A DNA stretch of 64,000 bases, from assembly GCA_040218445.1 (NCBI GenBank), contig JAVJRK010000010.1, forward strand, positions 1 to 64,000. Reading direction: 5' to 3'. Below the pieces are notes generated by a model that searched no databases, was not told the origin of the DNA, and worked only from the letters and a program-made list of their open reading frames with translations. Positions 8,613-17,337 of the stretch are shown in pieces. Source of the stretch: UBA1479 sp040218445. GTDB taxonomy: Bacteria; Pseudomonadota; Alphaproteobacteria; Rhodospirillales; Casp-alpha2. The first letter of the stretch is position 1. The number at the start of each line of letters is the position of its first letter. The translations under genes were made by a program, and so were the position numbers.

Positions 8613-9353
8613 TCAATCAGCGGCGTCATCCGCAACGGGCTGTTGCCGGGGCTCTGACGACGGCTCGGGCTTAGGCTCAGACTTAGATTCAGACTTGGGC
8701 TCGCTCTGCGGTTCGGGCTGAACCTCGGGCTGACTGTCCATCTGCAGCTCGGCCTGGGCCTCGGGCGCCTTCTTGCGCCGGCCACGGGGTGCCCGCGCCG
8801 GCTTCGCCTGCGCGTCATCATTGCCGCCCCGGTTGTCGGTCCGATTGTCGGCACCGGCATTATCCCGGCGACCGTTATTCCGGTCGCCGTTATCCTGCGC
8901 GTCGCCATCATCGCCGTCTTCGGCTTTCGGCCGATCCGTGCGGATCACTTCGGCGCCGGACTCGTCCTGATCACCGTCGTTGCCGCTGTCCTCGTCGTAC
9001 TCGCTGCCCGACACATTATCGTCGGGTCCGCCCTCGGCACCGCCGGGCGTTTCGCCACGTTCACGGCCGTTGCCCCGGCGATTGGCGCTATTGCGATCCG
9101 CATTGCGCTGCTCGTCCGTATTCAGCAGGCGGAAATAGTGTTCCGCGAACTGAAAATAGCTTTCCGCCATGATGCGGTCGCCGGACGACGATGCGTCGCG
9201 GGCAAGCGCCAGATATTTGTCGAGAACCTGCTGAGCCGAGCCGCGGACTTTGACGCCGGGACCGTTGCTTTCGAAGGTTTGATTTCTAACGTTGCCGTGG
9301 CGCTTATTGCCGCCGCGGCCGCGCGACCGTCTGTTATTGGAATTCTTGTTCAT
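8613..9353 (-). CDS. DUF4167 domain-containing protein
   Basis: A 246-residue protein with the alphaproteobacterial DUF4167 core near the N-terminus: a basic RNA-binding-like lead (NNRRSRGRGGNKRHGN), then VRGSAQQVLDKYLALARDASSSGDR and ESYFQFAEHYFR (about residues 37-75). The rest is highly charged and low in complexity, ending in a run of four-residue SEPK-like repeats (about residues 215-235). The fold and position next to prmC/prfA suggest a translation- or RNA-linked role, but the function is unknown. The ribosome site AAGGA is unusually close to the ATG. Confidence 0.9.
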   Translation of the reverse strand: MNKNSNNRRSRGRGGNKRHGNVRNQTFESNGPGVKVRGSAQQVLDKYLALARDASSSGDRIMAESYFQFAEHYFRLLNTDEQRNADRNSANRRGNGRERGETPGGAEGGPDDNVSGSEYDEDSGNDGDQDESGAEVIRTDRPKAEDGDDGDAQDNGDRNNGRRDNAGADNRTDNRGGNDDAQAKPARAPRGRRKKAPEAQAELQMDSQPEVQPEPQSEPKSESKSEPKPEPSSEPRQQPVADDAAD

Positions 9354-9691
9354 TTTCCTTGCAACACGTTTGTTAGCGGGCTGCTGGGCACAGTTCCCAT
9401 CCGGACTGAACCGCTTTTAGGTCCAGCCCCAACCGTCCCGGAGAAAGGCAAACCTCGCCTATCGCCGTTTCGGCTGTTCAAAGAACGATTGCCTCGTCAT
9501 TCAACGGAGACGCGCGTCACTTTGCTCAGGGAAATCCCGGGGGCCTGTCCAGTGCTGTGACCTGGTTCCGAATTTCTAGTGATTTCCGGTAACGAGGACG
9601 CGTCACATTGGACGATCCGCCCAAGCGGCCTCACGGCCACCACCGGCACCCTAGACCGGTTCATCCCCATTTCCAACTTTTTTTTGTCCTT
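9354..9691 (-). other. 338-base gene-free leader upstream of the DUF4167 gene
   Basis: No convincing reading frame on either strand. On the minus strand, between about 9365 and 9445, there are several potential short stems (GGGCT...AGCCC enclosing GGAC...GTCC and GGG-AACTGTG-CCC), so the DUF4167 transcript may carry a structured 5' end. I do not recognise a known riboswitch or RNA family. A run of eight T (9678-9685) is on the plus strand and lacks a stem directly before it. Confidence 0.35.
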
Positions 9692-10582
9692 TCATCCACC
9701 CGGCTTTCCAAGGCAAAGCGAACGGACGATTCCCGCAAGGTCGGCCCGCGCATCCAACCGTACCAATCCCGCAGGCTCGAATATCGCCGTGACGTCCGCT
9801 TCCTGTCCCTGCCCCAGTTCAAGCAGAACAAACCCGCCCGGGGCCAACAGCTCGGCTGCCTGGGGTGCAATGGCCGCATAGGCATCCAGCCCGCGGGCCC
9901 CGGCGAAAAGGGCTTGGGGTGGATCAAACTCGCGGACTTCCGGGGGCAAGGCGCTTTTATCCCCGTCAGCGATATAGGGCGGATTGGACAAAATAACATC
10001 GAACGGCCCGGTCAGGCCGGCCGCCCAGTCCCCGACCTGAAACAAGGCACGTTGATCGAGGTTCAAACGGCCCGCGTTTTCCGCCGCCACCGCCACCGCA
10101 TCGGCGCTGAGATCGATGCCCAGGCCGCTTGCCCGGGGAAGTTCCGACAACACGGCCAGCAGCAGACAACCCGTGCCCGTGCCCAGATCAAGAATGCGAA
10201 GCGGCGCATCGCCGCGGCCGGATTCGCGAATCCGTGTGACCGCATGTTCGACCAATGTTTCCGTTTCGGGGCGGGGGGTCAGGGTTGCTTCGGTCACACG
10301 AAAGGTCAGGGACCAGAATTCCCGTTCACCCAAAATCCGCGATACGGGTTCGCGCACTTCGCGGCGGGCGAACAGGCGGTCGATGACGGTCTTGTCCTGG
10401 TCGCCCAGAACGGTTTCCGGATGGGTCAGGATGAACGACGGGGCTTGGCCCAGGCCGTGGGCCGCCAGCACGCGCGCGTCCAGACGTGCCGTCTCGATAC
10501 CCGCCGCCGCCAGCCGGGCCGCCCCCTGGTCCACGGCATGCCCCAGAGTACCGGCGGCATGACGGCTGGGGGCTTTGGTCAC
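9692..10582 (-). CDS. prmC: Peptide chain release factor N5-glutamine methyltransferase PrmC
   Basis: A 296-residue SAM-dependent methylase that modifies the glutamine of the GGQ motif in release factors. It has the PrmC N-terminal helical domain, the Rossmann motif LDLGTGTGCLLLA and the diagnostic NPPYIADGD catalytic motif. It starts with GTG, and the start overlaps the prfA stop by four bases, so the two are translationally coupled. The substrate is therefore made from the same transcript. Confidence 0.96.
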   Translation of the reverse strand: MTKAPSRHAAGTLGHAVDQGAARLAAAGIETARLDARVLAAHGLGQAPSFILTHPETVLGDQDKTVIDRLFARREVREPVSRILGEREFWSLTFRVTEATLTPRPETETLVEHAVTRIRESGRGDAPLRILDLGTGTGCLLLAVLSELPRASGLGIDLSADAVAVAAENAGRLNLDQRALFQVGDWAAGLTGPFDVILSNPPYIADGDKSALPPEVREFDPPQALFAGARGLDAYAAIAPQAAELLAPGGFVLLELGQGQEADVTAIFEPAGLVRLDARADLAGIVRSLCLGKPGG

Positions 10583-11649
10583 GTGATCTCGGCCAGGCGC
10601 GAAGCCTGATCTTCGCTGATCAGGGCGTCCATCAGTTCATCCAGCTCACCGTCCATCACCCGGTCCAGCTTGTGCAGGGTCAGATTGATGCGGTGGTCGG
10701 TGACGCGCCCTTGGGGGAAGTTGTAGGTACGGATGCGTTCAGATCGGTCGCCCGACCCGACCTGTCCCTTACGCTGGGCCGCGCGCGCATCATCGCGGAT
10801 TTGGCGTTCGCGCTCATAAATACGCGCACGCAGCACCTTCATGGCCTTGGCCCGGTTCTTGTGCTGGGATTTTTCATCCTGCTGGCTGACGACGATGCCG
10901 GTCGGAATATGGGTGATGCGCACGGCGGAATCGGTCGTATTGACGGATTGCCCGCCCGGCCCCGAAGCCCGGAACACATCGATCCGAAGGTCCTTTTCAT
11001 CGATCTCGACATCGACTTCCTCGGCTTCGGGCATGACGGCCACGGTCGCCGCCGAGGTATGAATACGCCCGCCCGATTCCGTGACCGGGATGCGCTGCAC
11101 CCGATGCACACCGGATTCGAACTTCAACCGCGCGAACACGTCCGTGCCGGAAATGGTTGCAACGGCCTCTTTGTAACCGCCGATGCCGGTTTCGTTCACC
11201 CCCATGATTTCGAACCGCCAGCCGTGGGTTTCCGCATAACGCTGGTACATGCGGAACAGGTCCGATGCGAACAAGGCCGCTTCGTCCCCGCCGGTGCCGG
11301 CGCGGACTTCCAGGATCGCGTTCTTTTCATCGGCCTCATCCTTGGGCAGCAGCATGACCTGCACCTGGCGTTCCAGGTCAGGCAGCGTTTCTTTCAGTTC
11401 CCGGAATTCTTCTTCGGCCAATTCGCGCATGTCCGGGTCGGTCGCGGGATCGGCCAGCAGATCAGCCATGCCCTGGGCTTCTGACTGGGCCTTGCGATAG
11501 GCGTTGACCGCCTCGACCACCGGGCCCAGGTCCGAATACTCCTTGCCCAGTTTGGCGATCTTCTCGCCGCCGGCGCTGCCGTCGGACATCAGGGCTTCCA
11601 ATTCCTTGTAGCGGGTCAGTACCCGGTCCAGGCTCTCGTTCAGGCTCAC
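10579..11649 (-). CDS. prfA: Peptide chain release factor 1
   Basis: A 356-residue RF1 that ends translation at UAA and UAG. The stop-codon-reading tripeptide is PVT in RIPVTESGGRIHTS, the RF1 form, and the peptidyl-tRNA hydrolysis motif is GGQ in SGPGGQSVN. It starts with GTG directly after the hemA TAA, with no intervening bases, so coupling to hemA translation is likely. prmC overlaps downstream. Confidence 0.97.
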   Translation of the reverse strand: MSLNESLDRVLTRYKELEALMSDGSAGGEKIAKLGKEYSDLGPVVEAVNAYRKAQSEAQGMADLLADPATDPDMRELAEEEFRELKETLPDLERQVQVMLLPKDEADEKNAILEVRAGTGGDEAALFASDLFRMYQRYAETHGWRFEIMGVNETGIGGYKEAVATISGTDVFARLKFESGVHRVQRIPVTESGGRIHTSAATVAVMPEAEEVDVEIDEKDLRIDVFRASGPGGQSVNTTDSAVRITHIPTGIVVSQQDEKSQHKNRAKAMKVLRARIYERERQIRDDARAAQRKGQVGSGDRSERIRTYNFPQGRVTDHRINLTLHKLDRVMDGELDELMDALISEDQASRLAEIT

Positions 11650-12954
11650 TTAACCGTTCTCCTTGCCGCCGCCGCCCGTGCCGCCATCGGCTCCGGGACC
11701 ATCCGGCTGAAATAGATGTGCCAACAGACGCTCCGCCGCGTCCAAGTCCAAATTGGCCTCGGCGGCGGCACGGCGCAGGCGTGTCGACGGACCGTGCAAC
11801 AGACGCGCGACCAGAAGGTGCGTCGCCTTTTCCGCATCGCCGCCGGCTTCCGTCAGGGCTTGGACACGTTGATCCTCGAAATGACGGCGCAGGTCCGTCA
11901 CCAGCGGCCCGGCGTCGCGTTCGCGCTGTCCATTCAGAAACGCCCGGACCTCGTCATCGACGATCCGGCGGGCAGCCTCTGCCTCGGCCCCGCGCCCAAC
12001 CAGGCCTTCCATGGCGATGCGTTCCAGATCGCCGAAGTCATAGACATAGGCATCATCCAGGTCATGGACCGCCGGATCGACATCGCCCGGCACGGCCGTA
12101 TCGACCACCAGAATGGGCCGGCGGCGCCGTGCTTTCAGCGCCTGGGCGACCAGGTCTTTTTCCACGATCCGCCCGCCATCACCCAAGGCCGCGATGATCA
12201 CATCGGTTTTCGGCACCAGTTCGGCCAGATTGTCGAATGCATCGAAATTACAGCCCAAGACACGCGCCGTGCGCCGTGCGCGCCGTTCACGGGGATGGAT
12301 CACCGTCAGGTCGGCAAGGCCTTCGCCGATCATGTCTTCGGCCACCATCTCGCCCATGTCGCCGGCACCGATCAACAGCGCCGACACGCCGGGCAAGGCA
12401 CCGTGCAGGTCCTGCACCACCATGGTCGCGACAGCGGCGATGGAAACCGGCCCTTCGCCGATGCCCGTTTCCGTGCGCACCCGTTTGGCTGCCCCGTATG
12501 CCGCCTGCAGCAGCGCATCAAGCACTCCGGCGGGCATGCCCGCATCCTTGGCGATCCGATGGCCGGCCTTGACCTGGCCCAGGACCTGGGGCTCGCCGAT
12601 CACCAGACTGGCCAACGAGGCCGCGATATTGAACAGATGCAGAACCGCCGCTTCGTCATAGGCAAGGTGGGCCTGGGCCCGTAAATCCGCGAGAGAAACC
12701 TGGGTTTGTTTGGCCAGAACGGTCAGGACGATGTCCGCCGCTTTTTCAGGTTCGGGATGAGCCCCGACGATTTCGACCCGGTCGCAGGTCGACAGCAGCA
12801 CGGCCTCGTCCAGCCCGGCATCGCGCAGCAGCCCCAGGACAGCGGCGACGGCCTCTTCCTCGATGAACATCTGGTCGCGCAGACCAAGCGAGCTTGTCCG
12901 ATGGTTGACCCCGGCCACGAACGGCCGGGCGGTATACGCGCGGTCTTCGGGCAT
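11650..12954 (-). CDS. hemA: Glutamyl-tRNA reductase
   Basis: A 434-residue enzyme of the C5 route to 5-aminolevulinate: it reduces glutamyl-tRNA to glutamate-1-semialdehyde using NADPH. It contains the catalytic domain with NHRTSSLGLRD and the active-site Cys57 in LLSTCDRVEI (N-to-D variant of the usual TCNR), the stretch LVIGEPQVLGQVK, the NADPH-binding GAGDMGE, and the C-terminal dimerisation helices. It is not 5-aminolevulinate synthase, the hemA product of most Alphaproteobacteria. It lies 12 bases after hisS and abuts prfA, giving the hemA-prfA-prmC order seen in enteric bacteria. Confidence 0.95.
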   Translation of the reverse strand: MPEDRAYTARPFVAGVNHRTSSLGLRDQMFIEEEAVAAVLGLLRDAGLDEAVLLSTCDRVEIVGAHPEPEKAADIVLTVLAKQTQVSLADLRAQAHLAYDEAAVLHLFNIAASLASLVIGEPQVLGQVKAGHRIAKDAGMPAGVLDALLQAAYGAAKRVRTETGIGEGPVSIAAVATMVVQDLHGALPGVSALLIGAGDMGEMVAEDMIGEGLADLTVIHPRERRARRTARVLGCNFDAFDNLAELVPKTDVIIAALGDGGRIVEKDLVAQALKARRRRPILVVDTAVPGDVDPAVHDLDDAYVYDFGDLERIAMEGLVGRGAEAEAARRIVDDEVRAFLNGQRERDAGPLVTDLRRHFEDQRVQALTEAGGDAEKATHLLVARLLHGPSTRLRRAAAEANLDLDAAERLLAHLFQPDGPGADGGTGGGGKENG

Positions 12955-12966
12955 GGGGTTCCCTCG

Positions 12967-14211
12967 CTAGAAGTGGAATTTCAGAGTCTCGACAAGTTTG
13001 TTGAGCGGCACATCGCTTTGCGTGCCCGTTTCCATATTCCGCAGGGTTGCCACCCCCTTGGCCAATTCGTCCGATCCCAAAATCAAAACCGCCTTGGCAT
13101 CGGCCTTGTCGGCACGCGCGATGCGCTTTTTCAGGTTGCCGGAATATCCCATGTCGACCGTATGGCCGGACCGGCGCAATTCGTCGGCAGCCTTCATGGC
13201 CGGGGCCTGGGCCTCGTCGCCAAGGGGGATGACCACGATCGGACGGTCATCCTGGGGGGCATCGCCGATCATCATGGCCAGCCGTTCCACACCGGCGGCC
13301 CAGCCGATCCCGGGCGTCGCACGGCCGCCCATCTGCTCCATCAAGCCGTCATACCGGCCGCCCGCCAGCACGGTGCCTTGGGCGCCCAGCGTTTCGGTCA
13401 CGAATTCAAAAGCCGTATGGGTATAATAGTCGAGCCCGCGGACAAGCCGCGGCGATACCTGATAGCCGATCCCCAACGCGTCAAGCCCGGCCAGAACCTC
13501 GTCGAAGAAAGTGCCGGAAGCTTCATTCAAATGGTCCCTCAGCAAGGGGGCATCGGCCATGATCGCCTGATCGCCCTTGTCCTTGGAATCGAAGATGCGC
13601 ATAGGATTGCGGTCCATCCGCGTGCGGCTGTCTTCGGAAAGGTCGTTGCGGTATTTCTCAAGATAATCAAGCAGCACCGCGCGATAGGATTTGCGGCTTT
13701 CCGGGTCGCCCAGGGTGTTGAGTTCCAGATGCACATCCTTGGCCACGCCCAGTTCGTCCAGCAGATGGGCGGCCAGCGCAATGACCTCGATATCCGCCTG
13801 AGCCCCCGGCACGCCCAGAATTTCCACATCAATCTGATGGAACTGGCGCAGACGGCCCTTTTGCGGGCGTTCGTGCCGGAACACGGGGCCCCGTGCGAAA
13901 TACTTCAGGGGGGCTTCCTGGGCCAGGCCGTTCGACATGAAGGCCCGCGCGATGCCGGCCGTGAATTCGGGACGCAGGGTGATGGAATCACCGCCCCGGT
14001 CGTCGAAGGTGTACATCTCCTTGGTCACCACATCGGATGTTTCGCCCAAGGTGCGCGAAAATACTTCGGTGAATTCAAAGATCGGCGGCGTCATCTCCCG
14101 GAAACCGTGGCGGGCCGCCAACCGGGCCGCCAGATCGCAGATATGCCGGTGAAGCCGAAAATCGTCAGGAAGGATGTCGTGGGTCCCGCGAACGGGTTGC
14201 AGGTCTACCAT
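12967..14211 (-). CDS. hisS: Histidine--tRNA ligase
   Basis: A 414-residue class II aminoacyl-tRNA synthetase. Motif 1 (PPIFEFTEVFSRTLG), motif 2 (ARGPVFRHERPQKGRLRQFH), the histidine-A motif LVRGLDYYTHTAFEF and motif 3 (GIGWAAGVERLAM) are present, followed by the anticodon-binding domain. It sits 14 bases after ispG and 12 before hemA, inside one minus-strand operon. Confidence 0.97.
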   Translation of the reverse strand: MVDLQPVRGTHDILPDDFRLHRHICDLAARLAARHGFREMTPPIFEFTEVFSRTLGETSDVVTKEMYTFDDRGGDSITLRPEFTAGIARAFMSNGLAQEAPLKYFARGPVFRHERPQKGRLRQFHQIDVEILGVPGAQADIEVIALAAHLLDELGVAKDVHLELNTLGDPESRKSYRAVLLDYLEKYRNDLSEDSRTRMDRNPMRIFDSKDKGDQAIMADAPLLRDHLNEASGTFFDEVLAGLDALGIGYQVSPRLVRGLDYYTHTAFEFVTETLGAQGTVLAGGRYDGLMEQMGGRATPGIGWAAGVERLAMMIGDAPQDDRPIVVIPLGDEAQAPAMKAADELRRSGHTVDMGYSGNLKKRIARADKADAKAVLILGSDELAKGVATLRNMETGTQSDVPLNKLVETLKFHF

Positions 14212-14225
14212 CGTTGCCGGGTCCG

Positions 14226-15524
14226 CTATTCCGCCGCGCCGGTGCCGGATACAGGCGTGTCGGCCTTGCGCGGATATTTACGCGCAACATAGTCATCGAC
14301 GATTTTTTTGAAGTCTTCGGAAATATGCGCACCGCGCAGGGTCGCGACCTTTTCGCCATCGACGAACACGGGCGCCGTGGGCGCCTCGCCGGTGCCGGGC
14401 AGCGAAATGCCGATATCCGCGTGCTTGCTTTCGCCCGGGCCGTTGACGATGCAGCCCATGACGGCAAGCGACAGATTTTCGACCCCGTCATAGCTTTCCC
14501 GCCAGGTCGGCATCATGCCGCGCACATACCCCTGCACGGTGTCGGCCAGTTCCTGGAAAAAGGTCGAGGTCGTGCGCCCGCATCCGGGGCAGGCGGTGAC
14601 CAGCGGCGTAAAGGCACGCAGCCCCATGGTCTGCAGCATTTCCTGGGCGACGATGACCTCTTTCGTGCGGTCGCCGCCGGGCTCCGGCGTCAGCGACACG
14701 CGGATGGTATCGCCGATGCCTTCCTGCATAAGGATCGCCATGGCGGCGGTCGAAGCGACGATGCCTTTCGACCCCATGCCGGCTTCGGTCAGGCCCAGGT
14801 GCAAAGCCCAATCGCCGCGCCGCGCCAGTTCCCGGTAGACCTTGATCAGGCTTTGAACTTCGGAGACCTTGCAACTCAACACGATGCGATCGCGGCCCAG
14901 ACCCAGTTCCTCGGCCCGCACGGCATTGGAAATGGCCGACTGGACCAGGGCTTCCTGGGTCACTTCCTCGGCCGTCATGGGGTTCGCCGACTTGGCGTTT
15001 TCATCCATCAGGCGGACCACCAAATCCTGATCCAACGATCCCCAGTTGACACCGATGCGCACGGGCTTGCCGTACTCGATGGCCTTTTCAACCATCTTGG
15101 AAAACTGGGTGTCGCGCTTTTCCTTGAAGCCCACGTTTCCGGGATTGATGCGGTACTTGTCCAATGCCTCGGCGCAGGCCGGATGATTTTCCAGAAGCTT
15201 GTGCCCGATGTAATGAAAATCGCCGACGATGGGCGTATCGACACCGCGCGCCAGCAGCTTTTCCTTGATATGCGGGACGGCGGCGGCAGCGCGTTCCGTA
15301 TCGACGGTGACGCGCACGATTTCCGAGCCGGCCTGGGCCAGGGCGTGAATTTGTTCGACAGTCCCGTCCACGTCGGCGGTATCCGTATTGGTCATGGATT
15401 GCACGACCACAGGGTTCAGGCCGCCCATGGCGACCTTGCCGATGGTGACGGGTACGCTCACCCGGCGGGCCGCGGGTCCGAACGCGACCGTCGGGGCAGA
15501 GGGAAGCGGGGCTTCCTGGGACAT
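14226..15524 (-). CDS. ispG: 4-hydroxy-3-methylbut-2-enyl-diphosphate synthase IspG
   Basis: A 432-residue [4Fe-4S] enzyme of the MEP isoprenoid pathway, converting MEcPP to HMBPP. The N-terminal TIM barrel starts near VTIGKVAMGGLNPVVVQSMT; the C-terminal part has the cluster-binding cysteines in TACPGCGRT and MGCIVNGPGE. The ispG-hisS order is widely conserved. It is probably the first gene of the ispG-hisS-hemA-prfA-prmC run, because two GC-rich hairpins separate it from the RodZ-like gene upstream. Confidence 0.97.
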   Translation of the reverse strand: MSQEAPLPSAPTVAFGPAARRVSVPVTIGKVAMGGLNPVVVQSMTNTDTADVDGTVEQIHALAQAGSEIVRVTVDTERAAAAVPHIKEKLLARGVDTPIVGDFHYIGHKLLENHPACAEALDKYRINPGNVGFKEKRDTQFSKMVEKAIEYGKPVRIGVNWGSLDQDLVVRLMDENAKSANPMTAEEVTQEALVQSAISNAVRAEELGLGRDRIVLSCKVSEVQSLIKVYRELARRGDWALHLGLTEAGMGSKGIVASTAAMAILMQEGIGDTIRVSLTPEPGGDRTKEVIVAQEMLQTMGLRAFTPLVTACPGCGRTTSTFFQELADTVQGYVRGMMPTWRESYDGVENLSLAVMGCIVNGPGESKHADIGISLPGTGEAPTAPVFVDGEKVATLRGAHISEDFKKIVDDYVARKYPRKADTPVSGTGAAE

Positions 15525-15628
15525 GGATACGGATCCTTTAAAGGCTCAACGGCATTCCAAATGGGTCCGGGCGGGGCGGCGCACAAGGTCGGATCGCACC
15601 CGTTCGGCCCGTGGAGCATGTTTTGCCC

Positions 15629-15676
15629 GACCCCCGGCCCGGGGTCAACGGTCGAGAAACCCGGGCCGTACGGCCC
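15629..15676 (-). terminator. GC-rich hairpins between the RodZ-like gene and ispG
   Basis: Minus strand, just after the RodZ-like stop: GGGCC-GTAC-GGCCC (15663-15676) followed by GGGTTTCTC, then a second stem GACCCC...GGGGTC (15629-15646). The T run is short, so termination may be incomplete. The 160-base gap probably also carries the ispG promoter, which I could not identify. Confidence 0.4.
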
Positions 15677-15685
15677 AGCGTCGAA

Positions 15686-17125
15686 TTAACGGAATACGGC
15701 CGTCCCGGCCTTGAGGCGATCCGGGTCCAGCAGGACGTTGCGCACGACCTCGCCGCTGGCGCCCACGGGCGGCACACCGGTACCATCAACCGCAATGGTC
15801 AGCCCCCCAGCGTTGCCGGTTTTCAGTTTAAGGTCAGGGCGGTCCGGCACCGCATAGGTCTCGCCGGAACGCAGCAATTTACCCCAAATCCAGGCGTCCG
15901 TTCCCATTTCGCGGACCTCGACCCAGCTGTCGCTGATCGCCGTCAGCACGATACGTGCATCGGTAGCCTTGGCCGGCGTACTGGCGACTTCCGTGGTGGC
16001 GGGCGGTGCCGCTGCCGCTTCATCGGTCGACACGGTCGGTTGCGCATCTTCCTGGCCGCTGGCGGTTTCCACAGTCGCAGGTTCCATGGATGTAGGCGCC
16101 GCCGCGTCCGGAGCCGGCAATTGCGCCGTTTCGACCGGCTGAGCGATCGATGCCGGCGGACGCACGGTTTCTGGCTGGGTTTCCACTGTTTCTTGATTCG
16201 TGGCCGGGGTAATCGGTTCCGGGGCCGGTGCGGCATCGGCCGTTTCCGTGACGGGTGTCGCAGGTTCAGCGTTTTCAGCCGCGCCGACAGAGGCATTGCC
16301 CGCGGCCGCACTTTCGTTGGTTATGGCATCGGATGTGGTCTCTGCCGCCGTTGCCGACGAGGTCTCAGAAACATTCGCCGGAACGCTTGAATCTTCTGGC
16401 CCTGCCGTGTCCGCCGTCATGGTCGATTGCGTTTCGGCGCCGCTCGATTCGCTGGAAGGCATTGCCGAAGTTTCAGCCGTTACCTGCGCCGGCTCCCGGG
16501 TCATCGGCGCCGTCATCGCGTTTTCGGGCGTGGTATTTTCCGGCGCCGTATCGGAATTGGACATGGACTCACGGGACATGGGCTTGTCCGCCGCGACGGC
16601 CTGGCTGCGATCCGGTAGGTCTTCCCGGGCACTGCCCGGCATCAAGGCCATCAGGCGCGCCGGCACCGGCTCGATCCATTGTTTGAAGAAATCGTTGTCG
16701 ACGGTGGAGCTGTACCATCCGCCATAGGCGATCACACCGATCACCACACCCAGGAACACAACTGCCCCCCGGGGAATGCCCGTTTCGGACATCGGCGACG
16801 GAAAGATCAGATCAGCCTTGGGCGGGCGGCCCGGCTGCAGGGTTTGTTCTTCCTTGAACCGGCGCACGACTTCTTCCGCGTCCAATCCCAGGTAATCCGC
16901 ATAGGCGCGGATGAACCCGACCGCATAGGTCGTGCCCGGAAGCTGGTCGAAATCTCCGTCTTCGATGGCTTGAAGATGGCGGCGACGGATACGAAGGACA
17001 TCGGAGATGACCTCCAGTTCCTCGCCACAGCGCAGGCGGGATGCTCTGAGCAATCCTCCGACGCCCGTACGGCGGTCTGTGGCGGTGCCCCCCGGCTCCG
17101 CCCGTGAAATGGGTTCGTGGTTCAC
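15686..17125 (-). CDS. RodZ-like helix-turn-helix membrane protein (DUF4115)
   Basis: About 479 residues. The cytoplasmic N-terminus has a Cro/RodZ-type HTH (GGLLRASRLRCGEELEVISD, IRRRHLQAIEDGDFDQLPG). One membrane segment follows (about residues 117-137). A roughly 220-residue periplasmic linker rich in Ala, Thr, Glu and Pro comes next, then a C-terminal DUF4115 beta domain (DARIVLTAISDSWVEVRE ... GETYAVPDRPDLKLKTGNAGG). RodZ links the MreB cytoskeleton to cell-wall growth. I prefer the GTG at 17125, with AAGGGG ahead of it, over the TTG at 17149. The linker is long for the family. Confidence 0.85.
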   Translation of the reverse strand: MNHEPISRAEPGGTATDRRTGVGGLLRASRLRCGEELEVISDVLRIRRRHLQAIEDGDFDQLPGTTYAVGFIRAYADYLGLDAEEVVRRFKEEQTLQPGRPPKADLIFPSPMSETGIPRGAVVFLGVVIGVIAYGGWYSSTVDNDFFKQWIEPVPARLMALMPGSAREDLPDRSQAVAADKPMSRESMSNSDTAPENTTPENAMTAPMTREPAQVTAETSAMPSSESSGAETQSTMTADTAGPEDSSVPANVSETSSATAAETTSDAITNESAAAGNASVGAAENAEPATPVTETADAAPAPEPITPATNQETVETQPETVRPPASIAQPVETAQLPAPDAAAPTSMEPATVETASGQEDAQPTVSTDEAAAAPPATTEVASTPAKATDARIVLTAISDSWVEVREMGTDAWIWGKLLRSGETYAVPDRPDLKLKTGNAGGLTIAVDGTGVPPVGASGEVVRNVLLDPDRLKAGTAVFR

Positions 17126-17290
17126 GCCAACATCACCCCTTTTCCCCAAACGTCCGCCCCCCGAATCCGTTTTGCCGCGTTCCCTGAGAACAGGGCCTCG
17201 CGGCCATCAGATCAAAGCGCCACATCCCCCCGGATAAGGCTGCCAAGATCGAATTTCAGGACGAATCGTTTCGTCTTTTCCGCAGGTTTC

Positions 17291-17320
17291 ATAATCCCAC
17301 GAAAAGTCATGTAGATTCAA
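17291..17320 (-). promoter_or_regulatory. Candidate promoter for the RodZ-like gene
   Basis: Minus strand TTGAAT (17315-17320), an 18-base spacer and GATTAT (17291-17296), each matching four of six consensus bases. It lies in the 212-base gap after ptsP. Weak evidence. Confidence 0.25.
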
Positions 17321-17337
17321 GAAGAAAACCGGTTCCG

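Noticed and set aside
9365..9445. Possible known riboswitch, 6S or SRP RNA in the DUF4167 leader
   Set aside because: I compared it by eye with the conserved cores of cobalamin riboswitch, SRP RNA and tmRNA and found none; it is kept only as an unexplained leader.
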